A DNA stretch of 32,877 bases. Source: Syntrophales bacterium (GTDB taxonomy: Bacteria > Desulfobacterota > Syntrophia > Syntrophales > UBA2210). Location of the stretch: positions 1-32,877 of the forward strand of contig JAQUQY010000001.1 in the NCBI GenBank assembly GCA_028715865.1. Reading direction: 5' to 3'. The position numbers were made by a program, and so were the translations under genes. Shown piece by piece: positions 22,101 through 30,959 of the stretch; within the stretch, counting starts at the first letter, position 1; each line of letters begins with the position of its first letter. The notes below the pieces were generated by a model. It saw nothing but the letters and a program-made list of their open reading frames with translations. It did no database searches and was not told the origin of the DNA.

Positions 22101-22737
22101 GCGCCTGCGGGTAGCCCGGGATCTGACAAACCCGGGGTCGGGACTCAAGGTGGCCGCGCACGACCTGGAAATAAGGGGAGCCGGAAATATCCTGGGTGTG
22201 TCACAGTCGGGCCATGTATCAGCCGTGGGTTACGAGCTGTACACGGAAATGATGGAACAGGCTGTCATGGAGTTGCGGGGCCTTAAACCTGAGGACCGGT
22301 CTATACAGCCGGAGATACGCTTGGGAGTGCCTGCTTTCATTCCTGACGAGTACGTGCAGGACACTCAAAGCCGGCTTGTAATCTATAAAAAGGCTTCAAT
22401 GGCGTCATCCGGCGGGGAATTGTCTGATCTGCGATACGAGTTGAGCGACCGCTACGGACCTGTCCCGCCGGCCGTGGACAACCTGCTCAGTATAATAAAC
22501 ATCAAAATACGCCTCAGGCAGATAAAAGCCCGGGAAATTGCTTATGACGGCAAGAATTTCACTATGGCCTTTGCCTATGACACCCCCGTGTCGCCCGAAA
22601 CCATAATAGAAATGTCCAGGAAACGAAAAAACGAAATGAGGTTCACGGCTGACAACCGCCTTTCTCTTTACATGCCTGGCCTTGATTATGAAGGCTGTAT
22701 TCGCGAAGCCGGCAAAATTTTAGATCTTCTATCATGA
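19198..22737 (+). CDS. mfd: Transcription-repair coupling factor Mfd
   Basis: This full-length 1179-residue protein begins with a UvrB-homology module (residues about 1-330, with PLVEEPGEFSLRGFIADIYS). Next comes the RNA-polymerase-interacting RID/CarD-like domain (FVHMDHGIGLYQGLKRLS-like stretch near residue 523). The RecG-like translocase has Walker A CGDAGFGKTETAL, Walker B VIIDEEQRFGV, TLTATPIPRTL, and motif VI QLYQLRGRVGRS. The C-terminal TRCF domain masks UvrA binding. Mfd removes stalled polymerase and recruits UvrA for transcription-coupled repair. The ATG at 19198 starts directly, with no strong ribosome site. A SurA-like gene and uvrA follow on the same strand. Confidence 0.97.
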   Translation: MRKKVEQKERSNDPVLNSFFENLSSEKETLLLTGLQGSSAALVLSLVFKRLNRTILVTLSSQKEAESLFGDLQFFLEPGNVFIHMAWDIRLFSSDEILSFDQEAVQSRMRVLTRLMTGKPMIVVSSTEALLQRVIPMSALVDYLEIISQGDSLERSRLENKLLEGGYQRVPLVEEPGEFSLRGFIADIYSPAEDSPVRIEFFGDEIESIREFNPETQRSLKEISSFMMAPAGEILFTEESKNLALRHLRVRAADLGLSRARRDALAGFIETGILPATAAQFLPLYYDEPSMAESTHRSFETIIDYLPKNGFLAFLDRIGIEQTERDLIGKIEGYTEKAREEERFYLEKSSLFSSLEMVKQRSQGLHKLVFDDAREHHQSRAFNFSIETQIGLIQSEFRSEHDGGLLLPFVERVKTWMKEGVTTFFLCGEEEIRRITHIFEGYGLTVEQSSRPFFLDLERYKGKGTFLIKPGRISEGFHYGSMKLALVCDEDLFGKKIKRRKKPSLREGYFLRSFGELKEGDFIVHMDHGIGLYQGLKRLSAAGIENDFILLEYSGGDKLYLPVDRLDQIQRYVGPDGFAPPTDRLGGSSWEAVKKRVSESVRKIAEDLLALYAAREVMEGHSFSMNERACDEFAASFEFEETPDQIRAINDIDDDMTDARPMDRLICGDAGFGKTETALRASFRAVMDGTQVALLVPTTILAEQHYRTFASRFSSWPVRVEVLNRFKSKKEQQTIVSDIKRGLVDIVIGTHRLLQKDVAFRNLGLVIIDEEQRFGVAHKEKLKKLRKLVDVMTLTATPIPRTLQLSLVGLRDLSVIDTPPEGRQAVRVYVAEFDEDLIRDAIEEEMNRGGQVFFIHDRIRSIEGMARSVQRIVPGARVAFAHGRMKTGELEKIMISFLDRRIDILVCTTIIGSGVDIPAANTIIINRADRFGLSQLYQLRGRVGRSSESAAAYLLIPKGAVLTKDARKRLRVARDLTNPGSGLKVAAHDLEIRGAGNILGVSQSGHVSAVGYELYTEMMEQAVMELRGLKPEDRSIQPEIRLGVPAFIPDEYVQDTQSRLVIYKKASMASSGGELSDLRYELSDRYGPVPPAVDNLLSIINIKIRLRQIKAREIAYDGKNFTMAFAYDTPVSPETIIEMSRKRKNEMRFTADNRLSLYMPGLDYEGCIREAGKILDLLS

Positions 22738-22842
22738 GGGTACCCGGTCTGATCTTGGCCGAATAGGAAGTCGTAATTTTTATTGAATATTGGTTCCTCT
22801 TCTGTTAGCCTTCACAAGACCAACCGATACTGGAGAAAAATA

Positions 22843-23811
22843 ATGAAATCAAGCGGTAATCTGATAGGGCTTCTTGTGCTGGCCCTCATTCTTTTTTTTG
22901 CTACGCCCCTGTGGGCACATGAAGACCGGGTAATAGCCGTGGTGAACAGTGACATCATCACTCTCTCTGAATTCAACAGAGCCCTTGATCCTGTTATCAG
23001 AAGCATAGACGATCCCAGAGCACGGGACGACCGCCGTGTAATGGAGGAAGGCAGGCGATTTGTCCTGGATCGGATGATCAAGGAACTTCTCATGAAGCAG
23101 GAAGCAGAGCGTCTTAATATCGTGGTAAGAGACGCAGACGTAGATGCATATATCGAAGATCTGCTGAACAGGCGCAATATTACAAGGAGACATCTCCTGG
23201 AAAACCTTGCCGACGAAAATACCAGCTTTGAGGACTTTCGGGAAAACGTTAGACGGGATATCATGAAGTCAAGGCTAATCAGCAGGGAGATCCGGGCTCG
23301 GGTCACCGTCAGCAATGAAGAGATAGGAGCCTATTACAAAGAACATCGCAATCTTTATGAAGGAAATGAAGCGGTAAGAATCCAGCAGATTTTCACCGTC
23401 GTGCCGCGGGGAAGCGATGACGCCGCCAGAGAGGAGTTGAGAGCCCGCGCTGAGAGCATACACGCTCTGCTTGAGGAGGGTGAAAGCTTTGACTCCCTGG
23501 TTAGGAACTACTCTCAGGGGCCCGAGGTAAGGACTGGAGGGGACATGGGCTTTGTAGAAAAAGGGATGATACATCCGGCAGTGGAAGCCGCGGCCTTCGC
23601 TCTTGAAATAGAAGAGGTGAGCGGTGTAATAGAGTCGCCCGCGGGATTTCACATTATCAGAGTCCTGGACAGACGCGGTGCCGGGCTTAAGCCCCTTGAA
23701 GAAGTGCGTCAGGAAATCCTGGAAGCCATCGGCAACAAACGGATGGAGGAGCGTTTCCAGGAATGGTTGGGGGACCTGCAGGCAAAAGCCTACATCGAAA
23801 TTCGATTATAA
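22843..23811 (+). CDS. SurA-like periplasmic peptidyl-prolyl isomerase (PpiC parvulin type)
   Basis: This 322-residue protein starts with a signal peptide (SGNLIGLLVLALILFFATPL, cleavage after WAH or nearby). A SurA-type N-terminal chaperone domain follows (VIAVVNSDIITLSEFNRAL, then a helical region to residue 170). One parvulin domain follows: VRIQQIFTVVP, FDSLVRNYSQGPEVRTGGDM, GFVEKGMI and SPAGFHIIRVLD. It should help outer-membrane proteins fold in the periplasm. E. coli SurA has two parvulin domains; this has one, as in many deltaproteobacterial homologues. GGAG eight bases upstream supports 22843 over an earlier in-frame start. The neighbours mfd and uvrA are not functionally related. 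Confidence 0.9.
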   Translation: MKSSGNLIGLLVLALILFFATPLWAHEDRVIAVVNSDIITLSEFNRALDPVIRSIDDPRARDDRRVMEEGRRFVLDRMIKELLMKQEAERLNIVVRDADVDAYIEDLLNRRNITRRHLLENLADENTSFEDFRENVRRDIMKSRLISREIRARVTVSNEEIGAYYKEHRNLYEGNEAVRIQQIFTVVPRGSDDAAREELRARAESIHALLEEGESFDSLVRNYSQGPEVRTGGDMGFVEKGMIHPAVEAAAFALEIEEVSGVIESPAGFHIIRVLDRRGAGLKPLEEVRQEILEAIGNKRMEERFQEWLGDLQAKAYIEIRL

Positions 23812-23876
23812 TAATTGAAAAGCCTCCTTTTACCGGCCCCTTAAAGTATAACCTTCAGGAACATACTCACCCAAAT

Positions 23877-26699
23877 ATGAACTATATTAAGGTCCGCGGC
23901 GCGTGCCTGCATAACCTTAAAAATGTCAGTGTCGACATTCCCCGGGACCGTCTGGTGGTCATCACCGGCATCAGCGGGTCGGGCAAGTCCTCCCTGGCCT
24001 TCGACACAATTTATGCTGAAGGCCAGCGCCGTTATGTGGAATCCCTTTCCACCTACGCCCGCCAGTTCATCGGGCAGATGGACAAACCCGAAGTTGAATC
24101 CATCGAGGGCCTTTCACCTGCAATTGCCATAGAGCAGAGGTCGGCAAGTCATAATCCACGCTCCACTGTGGGAACAGTAACGGAAATTTATGATTACATG
24201 AGGCTCCTTTACGCTCGCGTCGGAACCCCTCATTGCCCTAACTGCGGTCTGGAAATCCGCTCCCAGACCGTGGATGTCATGATAGAGCAACTCCTGGCGC
24301 TTCCGGAAAAAACCCGGCTCCAGATTCTGGCCCCCGTCGCCCGGGGGAAAAAGGGAGAATTCCAGAAGGATTTAGATAGATTGAGAAAGGAAGGATTTGC
24401 CAGGGTACGCGTGGACGGGACAATCCACGATCTTTCCAATGACATTAATCTCGACAGAAACAGGCGTCATGACATCGATGTGGTGCTGGACAGGCTGGTC
24501 GTGCGGGCAGGAATCCGTCAACGCCTCAGGGATTCCCTTGAGACAGGCTTGGCCCTATCCGAAGGAACTATCAAGGTGTCCCTCGAAGGAGCCGAGGAAT
24601 TGCTTTTCAGTGAACGCTACGCCTGTGACCGTTGCGGAATCAGTGTCACAGAAATCGCCCCACGGATATTTTCTTTTAACAGCCCCTACGGGGCTTGTCC
24701 CGATTGTGACGGATTGGGAACCAAGTTCTTTTTCGACGTTGATCTTGTCATCCCTGACCCTGGTCTTTCCATTAGGGAAGGCGCCATCGCGCCCTGGGAA
24801 AAACGAAATTCACTCTATTTCTATCAGATGCTTGAAGCGCTATCGGCACACTATAATTTTGACATAAACCGTTCCTTCAACAAGCTTCCCGAAGCCATCC
24901 AGCAGGTAATTCTTTACGGATCAGGCAAAGAAACCATCGAGTTTTACTTTGACCGCAGGGGAAGAAGACATTTTTACCGCAGGACATTTGAGGGCGTTAT
25001 CCCGACTCTGTACAGGCGATACAATGAAACCGATTCAAGTGACGTAAGGGCCGATTTCGCAAACTATATGAACTTCACTGATTGTCCAACCTGCGGAGGG
25101 GCACGCCTGAAAATGGAGAGCCTGTCCGTAATGCTTGGTGGAATTAACATTCACCAGGCATGCCTGCTGTCTATACGGCAGTGCATGGGTTTTATGGATT
25201 CCCTGGAACTTTCCGGTCAGCAGCGCATCATTGCCGGACCGATCCTCAAGGAAATCCAGTCCCGGCTACGCTTTCTTATTGATGTGGGCATGGACTACCT
25301 CAGCCTTGCCCGCTCATCGGGAACACTTTCAGGGGGCGAATGGCAGCGGATCAGGCTCGCAACACAGATAGGATCCGGGTTGGTGGGAGTCCTCTATGTG
25401 CTCGACGAACCCACCATCGGTCTTCATCCCAGGGATAACCTGCGGCTGATGGCAACACTGCATCGCCTGAGAAACATGGGAAACACCATTCTTGTCGTCG
25501 AGCACGATGCCGCCGTAATGAACGCCTCGGACCACATAATCGATATGGGGCCCGGCGCGGGATTAGAGGGAGGTTATATCGTTTTCCAGGGAACCCCTGA
25601 AGAAGCAATGTCTTCCCGGGAATCACTAACGGGAAGGTATCTGTCCGGTGAGCTTTCAATACCCGTGCCCCAAGGGAGAAGGCCCCTTCCGGACCAATTC
25701 ATACGTATTGAGGGCGCCTCAGAAAACAACCTAAAAAATATCGAAATCAGGATACCCCGTGGTCTTTTTACCTGTGTCACAGGAGTATCCGGGTCCGGGA
25801 AAAGCACCATGGTTATAGAAACCTTGTACAAGGTTCTTCGCAACCGCCTTAACCGCAGCAGGGGAAAAGCAGGGAAAATAATCCGCCTGGCCGACACCGG
25901 GGGGATCGAAAGAACCATAATGATGGACCAGCAACCCATAGGGAGAACACCCCGATCCAACCCAGCAACCTACACCGGCGTGTTCACCATGATCCGGGAT
26001 CTTTTCAGCCGGCTACCGGAATCGAACATTCGAGGCTACAAACCCGGACGGTTCAGCTTCAACGTGAAGGGAGGACGCTGTGAAGCCTGCCAGGGTGACG
26101 GCCTTACAAGAATTGAGATGCATTTTCTGCCCGACGTGCATGTCACATGTGACGTATGCGGGGGTCGCAGGTTCAATCGGGAGACTCTTGACATAATTTA
26201 CCGGGGGAAAAACATCGCCGACGTGCTTGACATGACCGTTGACCAGGCACTTTTCTTTTTCGAATCCATTCCTGGCATACGTTTGAAATTGGAATTGCTC
26301 GCCGATGTAGGCCTGGGCTACATAAGGCTGGGCCAGCCTGCTACAACACTTTCGGGTGGAGAAGCCCAAAGAATCAAGCTTTCCCGTGAACTGGCAAAAC
26401 GCAATACTGCCAACACGCTATATGTACTAGATGAACCCACCATCGGTCTTCACATTGCCGATATAGAAAAACTGCTCCGGGTACTCATGAAACTGGTGGA
26501 TCGGGGAAATACTGTGGTTGTTATCGAACACAACCTCGATGTCGTGAAGTGCGCGGATCACATCATCGATATGGGGCCCGAAGGTGGACAGGAGGGGGGA
26601 ACCATCGTCGCCTCCGGCACGCCCGAAGAGATTCGTGGATGTGGGGAATCACTCACGGGGCGGTTTCTGCAATCGGTGCTTGCGGGAAAGTCTGCATAA
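23877..26699 (+). CDS. uvrA: Excinuclease ABC subunit A, UvrA
   Basis: This 940-residue UvrA has two ABC ATPase modules. The first has Walker A GISGSGKSSLAFDT, a zinc module (HCPNCGLEI with YACDRCGI), the signature LSGGEWQRIRLATQIGSGL and Walker B VLDEPTIGLH. The second has GVSGSGKSTMVIETLYK, the zinc finger CEACQGDG with CDVCGGRRFN, LSGGEAQRIKLSREL and VLDEPTIGLH. UvrA scans DNA for bulky lesions, loads UvrB and is recruited by Mfd. The first signature has Trp in place of the usual Ala in LSGGEAQ. The ATG at 23877 matches family starts (MNYIKVRGACLHNLKNV); an in-frame extension to 23763 overlaps the PPIase gene. Confidence 0.97.
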   Translation: MNYIKVRGACLHNLKNVSVDIPRDRLVVITGISGSGKSSLAFDTIYAEGQRRYVESLSTYARQFIGQMDKPEVESIEGLSPAIAIEQRSASHNPRSTVGTVTEIYDYMRLLYARVGTPHCPNCGLEIRSQTVDVMIEQLLALPEKTRLQILAPVARGKKGEFQKDLDRLRKEGFARVRVDGTIHDLSNDINLDRNRRHDIDVVLDRLVVRAGIRQRLRDSLETGLALSEGTIKVSLEGAEELLFSERYACDRCGISVTEIAPRIFSFNSPYGACPDCDGLGTKFFFDVDLVIPDPGLSIREGAIAPWEKRNSLYFYQMLEALSAHYNFDINRSFNKLPEAIQQVILYGSGKETIEFYFDRRGRRHFYRRTFEGVIPTLYRRYNETDSSDVRADFANYMNFTDCPTCGGARLKMESLSVMLGGINIHQACLLSIRQCMGFMDSLELSGQQRIIAGPILKEIQSRLRFLIDVGMDYLSLARSSGTLSGGEWQRIRLATQIGSGLVGVLYVLDEPTIGLHPRDNLRLMATLHRLRNMGNTILVVEHDAAVMNASDHIIDMGPGAGLEGGYIVFQGTPEEAMSSRESLTGRYLSGELSIPVPQGRRPLPDQFIRIEGASENNLKNIEIRIPRGLFTCVTGVSGSGKSTMVIETLYKVLRNRLNRSRGKAGKIIRLADTGGIERTIMMDQQPIGRTPRSNPATYTGVFTMIRDLFSRLPESNIRGYKPGRFSFNVKGGRCEACQGDGLTRIEMHFLPDVHVTCDVCGGRRFNRETLDIIYRGKNIADVLDMTVDQALFFFESIPGIRLKLELLADVGLGYIRLGQPATTLSGGEAQRIKLSRELAKRNTANTLYVLDEPTIGLHIADIEKLLRVLMKLVDRGNTVVVIEHNLDVVKCADHIIDMGPEGGQEGGTIVASGTPEEIRGCGESLTGRFLQSVLAGKSA

Positions 26700-26872
26700 G
26701 TTAATGCCCCATAGAAGGTATTGGCAACAGCCCTTTCCCCTCTATTTGTAAAGCCTGCGTGAGTCGTCAGGACACCACCCCCGGGGGAGTATTTGTCGAC
26801 TGTAACGGGCAGGATGATCCTCCGTTGACAGCAACATGTTCTTCCAGGGGCAGGGGAGTTTAAAAAAGATCG

Positions 26873-27517
26873 TCACCTGTAGAATCCCCGGGACTCTATG
26901 TAGCTTACTACACCATCGGGCAACAGATAGCGGACCGACCGTCCCGCGGCTATGCGTTTTCGTATGTCCGTAGACGATATCTCCAGGAGAGTGAGACGCC
27001 TGGAGTAAATAGCTCCGCCCCGGCTTCCCCGGAAACATTCTCTTTCACGATCGTAGGCGAATTCTGAGAGAACTTCGGCAGGCAGCATGTTCCGGAGAGT
27101 TCTTCCTTCAAATCCCGGCCTGTTCATTATAATAAAGTTACAGCAACGAAGCAGCTCCCTCCACGCTTTCCATAGAGTTATGTCCTGAAAGGCATCCTGC
27201 CCCATAATGAAGTAAAGATCTGTTTCTTCAGGATACTCCCCGAGAAATTCCTTGACCGTATCAATGGAATAGGAAGTCCCCCCACGCTCATGTTCCCGCT
27301 CGGAAAGTGAAAAGGCCGGATTGCCGGCAATGGCCATTCTGACCATGGCGGCACGGTGATGAAAGGGAAGTAAAGGCTTTTCCTCCTTGAGAGGCTGCCT
27401 GCCGGCGGGTATAAAGACCACTTCATCGAGAGCCAGCAGTTCAACCAGCTCTTCGGCACACCGAAGATGCCCAAGGTGGATAGGATTAAAGCTTCCTCCG
27501 AACAGGCCCACCTTCAT
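26873..27517 (-). CDS. nadD: Nicotinate-nucleotide adenylyltransferase NadD
   Basis: This 214-residue nucleotidyltransferase has the N-terminal GLFGGSFNPIHLGHL motif (GxFxPxHxGH type, with two catalytic His), FIPAGRQPLKEEKP, a central YFIMGQDAFQDITLWKAWRE and the C-terminal signature LEISSTDIRKRI. It transfers AMP from ATP to nicotinate mononucleotide, the step after quinolinate processing in NAD synthesis. Its start overlaps the proA stop by ATGA, a pair also seen in other proteobacteria, so it is translated from the proA message. Its 3' end faces uvrA. The 26700-26872 gap holds no recognised feature beyond a CCCCCGGGGG palindrome. Confidence 0.96.
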   Translation of the reverse strand: MKVGLFGGSFNPIHLGHLRCAEELVELLALDEVVFIPAGRQPLKEEKPLLPFHHRAAMVRMAIAGNPAFSLSEREHERGGTSYSIDTVKEFLGEYPEETDLYFIMGQDAFQDITLWKAWRELLRCCNFIIMNRPGFEGRTLRNMLPAEVLSEFAYDRERECFRGSRGGAIYSRRLTLLEISSTDIRKRIAAGRSVRYLLPDGVVSYIESRGFYR

Positions 27518-28773
27518 GATCGCAGCTGCCCGTCACCATAGATAATAAACTTTGTTGTCGTCAGTTCCTCAAGCCCCATAGGACCAAAGGCATGAAGTTT
27601 GGTGGTGCTGATACCAATCTCCGCGCCGAGGCCCAACTGAAAGCCGTCGCTGAATCGCGTCGAGGCATTGACCAGGACCGTCGATGAGTTAACTTCGTTT
27701 ATGAAGCGCTGGGCATTATGATAGTCCCGGGTCACAATGGCCTCCGTGTGGAGAGATCCGTAGACAGCTATATGGTCCATGGCCTGGTCGATGCCGTCGA
27801 CGACTCGTACGGCCAGGATGAGATCCAGGTACTCTTCATACCAGTCCTCTTCAGCGGCCTCCCCTATGCCTGGCAGTATTGCCCTGGTTCTTTCGCATCC
27901 CCTGAGTTCTACCCCCGCTTCACTGAGCTTTTCCGCCGCCATGGGAAGAAATTCAGGCGCCACGCCACTGTGAACCAGGAGCGTCTCCATGGCATTACAG
28001 ACGCCAGGGCGCTGTACCTTGGCGTTGAAGCAGATATCAACGGCCATGTCAATGTCGGCGCTTGCGTCGACGAAAACGTGACATACTCCCTTATAGTGTT
28101 TAATCACCGGTATCCTGGAAAGCCGGACAACGGTCCTTATCAGGTCTTCGCCGCCCCTGGGAATGATCAGATCTATATAGTCTTCCATGGTCAGCAGTTC
28201 CTCTACGGCTGTCCTGTCAGTAGTGGGTACGATCTGAATGGCTTTTTCAGGAATTCCCGATGATCGAAGCGCTTCCTGGAGGATTCCTGTCAAGGCGAGA
28301 TTCGAATGAAAAGCCTCAGAGCCGCCGCGCAGAATCACACTGTTTCCTGATTTGAGACATAGAGCCGCCGCGTCTACGGTTACGTTGGGACGGGATTCGT
28401 AGATGATACCGATAACCCCCAGCGGGATCCTCATCCTGCCCACCTGCAGGCCATTGGGTCTTTTCCACATTGAAGTTACCATTCCGACAGGATCAGGCAG
28501 GGCAGCCACTTCCCGCAATCCTGCCGCCATGTCCCCTATGGACTGTTCCGTCAGCCGCAGACGATCAATCATCGCCCCGGATAATCCCTTCGCCCCGGCC
28601 CCGTCCAGGTCTTTCCTGTTTTCAGCAATAAGCGCCTCTGATTCTTCCGAAAGCCGTTCCGCCATCGTGATAAGAGCCAGGTTTTTGGTTTCCGAGGAGA
28701 GTGACGCCGTCACCCGGGCAGATTCTTTCGCTTCCCGGGCCATTTTCAATACGGGTTCGGAGATCTTTGACAT
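27514..28773 (-). CDS. proA: Gamma-glutamyl phosphate reductase ProA
   Basis: This 419-residue aldehyde-dehydrogenase-fold enzyme reduces gamma-glutamyl phosphate to glutamate semialdehyde with NADPH in proline synthesis. Family marks are the start MSKISEPVLKMAREAKESAR, NAD-binding IPLGVIGIIYESRPNVTVDA, DLIIPRGGEDLIRTVV, the catalytic Cys in VQRPGVCNAMETLLV, and the terminal GPMGLEELTTTKFI. The ATG at 28773 is supported by GAGGA six bases upstream; the GTG at 28785 would overlap that ribosome site. The length agrees with E. coli ProA (417). nadD follows with an ATGA overlap. proB is not in the window. Confidence 0.97.
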   Translation of the reverse strand: MSKISEPVLKMAREAKESARVTASLSSETKNLALITMAERLSEESEALIAENRKDLDGAGAKGLSGAMIDRLRLTEQSIGDMAAGLREVAALPDPVGMVTSMWKRPNGLQVGRMRIPLGVIGIIYESRPNVTVDAAALCLKSGNSVILRGGSEAFHSNLALTGILQEALRSSGIPEKAIQIVPTTDRTAVEELLTMEDYIDLIIPRGGEDLIRTVVRLSRIPVIKHYKGVCHVFVDASADIDMAVDICFNAKVQRPGVCNAMETLLVHSGVAPEFLPMAAEKLSEAGVELRGCERTRAILPGIGEAAEEDWYEEYLDLILAVRVVDGIDQAMDHIAVYGSLHTEAIVTRDYHNAQRFINEVNSSTVLVNASTRFSDGFQLGLGAEIGISTTKLHAFGPMGLEELTTTKFIIYGDGQLRS

Positions 28774-28913
28774 GGGCTTCCTCACAGCTCAATTGGCAAT
28801 AAAAGCAGAATTAATAAACGGTAAAAAGATTAGGGAAATCCCTTTTTCGTTGAGTGAAAGAACTGTATAGTATATGTGATTGCCTGTCAAGATTGACGAA
28901 TGTCGAGGAGAAT

Positions 28914-29981
28914 ATGACAGATATAAACATTCGCGCCGGCGCCGACATTTACGAAATGATTCGCGACGATGGGCTCTCATTTGATCATGTATCGAAGGTA
29001 GTGGGACCCGCCGTGGGTCCACGCTGGCTCCTGGCCTGCGGTTTTGATCTCGCCCTCATTAAGGCCCGAGTGCTGGGAAGACAGAATCCCGTCACCCTTG
29101 CCGGATCGTCCGCGGGAGCGTTGCGCTTCGCCGCCTGGATTCAACCGGAACCGGAAAAAGCATATGACCGGTTGATCGATTCATATATTTCCATGAACTT
29201 CACCCGGGAAGACACCCCATCGAGTATTCTGGAAAAAATTACAATGGTTATTGACAGTTACGTCGAAAATGACGCTCTTCCTTTCATTATTGCAAGCAAA
29301 AAATATCGAATGGCTATTACCACGGCCAGGGCACGGCACCTTGCATCCTCTGAAAACAAGATATTCCAGGCATCGGCGTTGTTTGCAGCAGGAATTCTCA
29401 ATTTCATCAGTCCTTCCTGGCTCTCTCTTTTCTTTGAGCCCATCGTTTTCTACAGCGGCTATATGCCCCCCGCCTTCTGCCGGACAAATGACTATTCAGG
29501 GGTGTCGATTCCCCTCAACGAGGCGAATTTCAAGCGAGCCCTCCTGGCATCGTCGGCGGTGCCTCTCGCGGTTTCAGGTGTTAAAAACATATACGGCGCT
29601 CCTACCGGCACTTACAGAGACGGTGGACTTGTCGATTATCACGGAAATCACAACCATGTAAATGACGGAATCGGAGTGGCAATACTTTTACACCATCAGG
29701 AAAGACTGATTCCCACCTGGCTTGACCGGTATCTGAAGAAGAGGACACTGCCGGAAGCGTGGACAAGGAACCTGCTGGTTATTTCTCCTGGAAATGAGTT
29801 TATTGAAAAGCTGCCGGGCGGAAGAATTCCGGACCGTGGAGACTTCAAGCTCTTTGTTGACAACCCTGCCGAGCGCATGAAACAATGGCGAAAGGTTGTA
29901 GCAGCCTCAAGCATCCTGGGAGAATGGTTTCTTGAGTGTGTTGAAAGTGGAAAGATCAGATCTGTCGTCAGGAAGCTCTGA
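28914..29981 (+). CDS. Patatin-like phospholipase family protein
   Basis: This 355-residue protein has the patatin Ser-Asp dyad. The nucleophile elbow LAGSSAGALRFAAW (G-x-S-x-G) is near residue 65, and the Asp lies in GTYRDGGLVDYHGN (D-G-G) near residue 245. LKARVLGRQNPVTLAG leads into the elbow. The usual oxyanion-loop GGG-R is not obvious at the N terminus, where GPAVGPRWLLACGFD may replace it; this makes the subfamily unusual. It is probably a lipid acyl hydrolase, with the substrate and location unknown, as no signal peptide is seen. GAGGAG before the ATG fixes the start. It is divergent from proA and is followed by a small DUF2905 gene. Confidence 0.8.
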   Translation: MTDINIRAGADIYEMIRDDGLSFDHVSKVVGPAVGPRWLLACGFDLALIKARVLGRQNPVTLAGSSAGALRFAAWIQPEPEKAYDRLIDSYISMNFTREDTPSSILEKITMVIDSYVENDALPFIIASKKYRMAITTARARHLASSENKIFQASALFAAGILNFISPSWLSLFFEPIVFYSGYMPPAFCRTNDYSGVSIPLNEANFKRALLASSAVPLAVSGVKNIYGAPTGTYRDGGLVDYHGNHNHVNDGIGVAILLHHQERLIPTWLDRYLKKRTLPEAWTRNLLVISPGNEFIEKLPGGRIPDRGDFKLFVDNPAERMKQWRKVVAASSILGEWFLECVESGKIRSVVRKL

Positions 29982-30038
29982 TCCCTGAAGTTGACATCTG
30001 GCAAAGGACTTACAGATGCCTTTCAATATGTTATTTTT

Positions 30039-30260
30039 ATGGATCTGACGCCTTTTGGAAAAATACTCATCCTGATCGGTCTTCTTATTGCGGCAGCGGG
30101 AATCCTGCTGGCTCTGGGCTTAAAAATCCCCTGGATCGGACGGCTCCCCGGAGACCTGTTCATAAAGGGCAAATACGGAACATTGTATCTTCCCCTTATG
30201 AGCTGCCTCATTATCAGCATTCTTATTTCTTTGGCACTCTTTTTTTTCAGAAACCGCTAA
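30039..30260 (+). CDS. DUF2905 family small membrane protein
   Basis: This 73-residue protein has two membrane segments (ILILIGLLIAAAGILLALGL and LMSCLIISILISLALFFF). The conserved connector WIGRLPGDLFIKGKYGTLYL is the DUF2905 signature, containing the G-x-L-P-G-D-I/L motif. The function is unknown. The start at 30039 (MDLTPFGK) fits the family N terminus better than the upstream ATG at 29991, though neither has a good ribosome site. It follows the patatin gene closely and is convergent with lolA, 18 bases away. Confidence 0.88.
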   Translation: MDLTPFGKILILIGLLIAAAGILLALGLKIPWIGRLPGDLFIKGKYGTLYLPLMSCLIISILISLALFFFRNR

Positions 30261-30278
30261 CATTCCTTAAGGCAGCTG

Positions 30279-30959
30279 TCACGGCAAGATCTCAATCCTG
30301 ACCCCCGAAGGCGGTTCGAAAAGGAAAAGATCATCCGACAGGCCGATGTTGACTGAAATGTTGCTGAAGTAATAGCTATTGGTTGTTCCGTAATGATCCG
30401 TCAACATATAGCCGGACAGGAGGTAGTTTTCGCTGTTGATGGACAGTGTCAGGGTATGAATGCCGACTAACGGGTCCCTGGGCTTCAGCTCTATGAGGTA
30501 GTTCCCCTGATCATCCCGTGATGGGCAGGCGAAGGAAATGTGGAAATCGCGGTCCAGTTCTCCGAGGTCCGTGAGAAACCTGGCCGCGATTTGCGATGCC
30601 ATGGCGGTTTCAGTTTTCTGCTGGTAGACTATGTTGTCGTCGGGCAGGTATAACCATAGATACTGGCGATTCATCACCATCATCTTGCCGGGAGGATCGC
30701 TGTACTCCCATCGAAGGTTTGCGGGTTTTCTGAAAGAAAAAGATCCTTTCTCTGATAAAGCGGTACCCGTTAGAGCCAGCGGAACCCGGTGAAGAAAGTC
30801 AGCCTTAAGATCGGAGATGTTATCGTATCGGCTCCGGACTTCCGTCATAACATTGGAAAGATCAGGTTCACCCCGCGATGACATGACTTCGATGGGATTG
30901 ATACACAGCAACACGAAAAACATGAAAGCAAACATATATTTAGAAAATGAAACATTCAT
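30279..30959 (-). CDS. lolA: Outer-membrane lipoprotein carrier protein LolA
   Basis: This 226-residue protein has a signal peptide (SKYMFAFMFFVLLCINPIEV) and the LolA fold pattern. It runs LSNVMTEVRSRYDNISDLKA DFLH, then GSFSFRKPANLRWEYSDPPG, which carries the typical KP-x-x-x-R-W-E-Y segment, then YLWLYLPDDNIVYQQK and a C-terminal FLFEPPSGVRI. The periplasmic carrier takes lipoproteins from LolCDE and delivers them to LolB. The ATG at 30959 is chosen because it sits directly before the signal peptide; an extension to 30998 is open but adds a charged leader. It stands between the convergent DUF2905 gene and ilvE on the same strand. Confidence 0.88.
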   Translation of the reverse strand: MNVSFSKYMFAFMFFVLLCINPIEVMSSRGEPDLSNVMTEVRSRYDNISDLKADFLHRVPLALTGTALSEKGSFSFRKPANLRWEYSDPPGKMMVMNRQYLWLYLPDDNIVYQQKTETAMASQIAARFLTDLGELDRDFHISFACPSRDDQGNYLIELKPRDPLVGIHTLTLSINSENYLLSGYMLTDHYGTTNSYYFSNISVNIGLSDDLFLFEPPSGVRIEILP

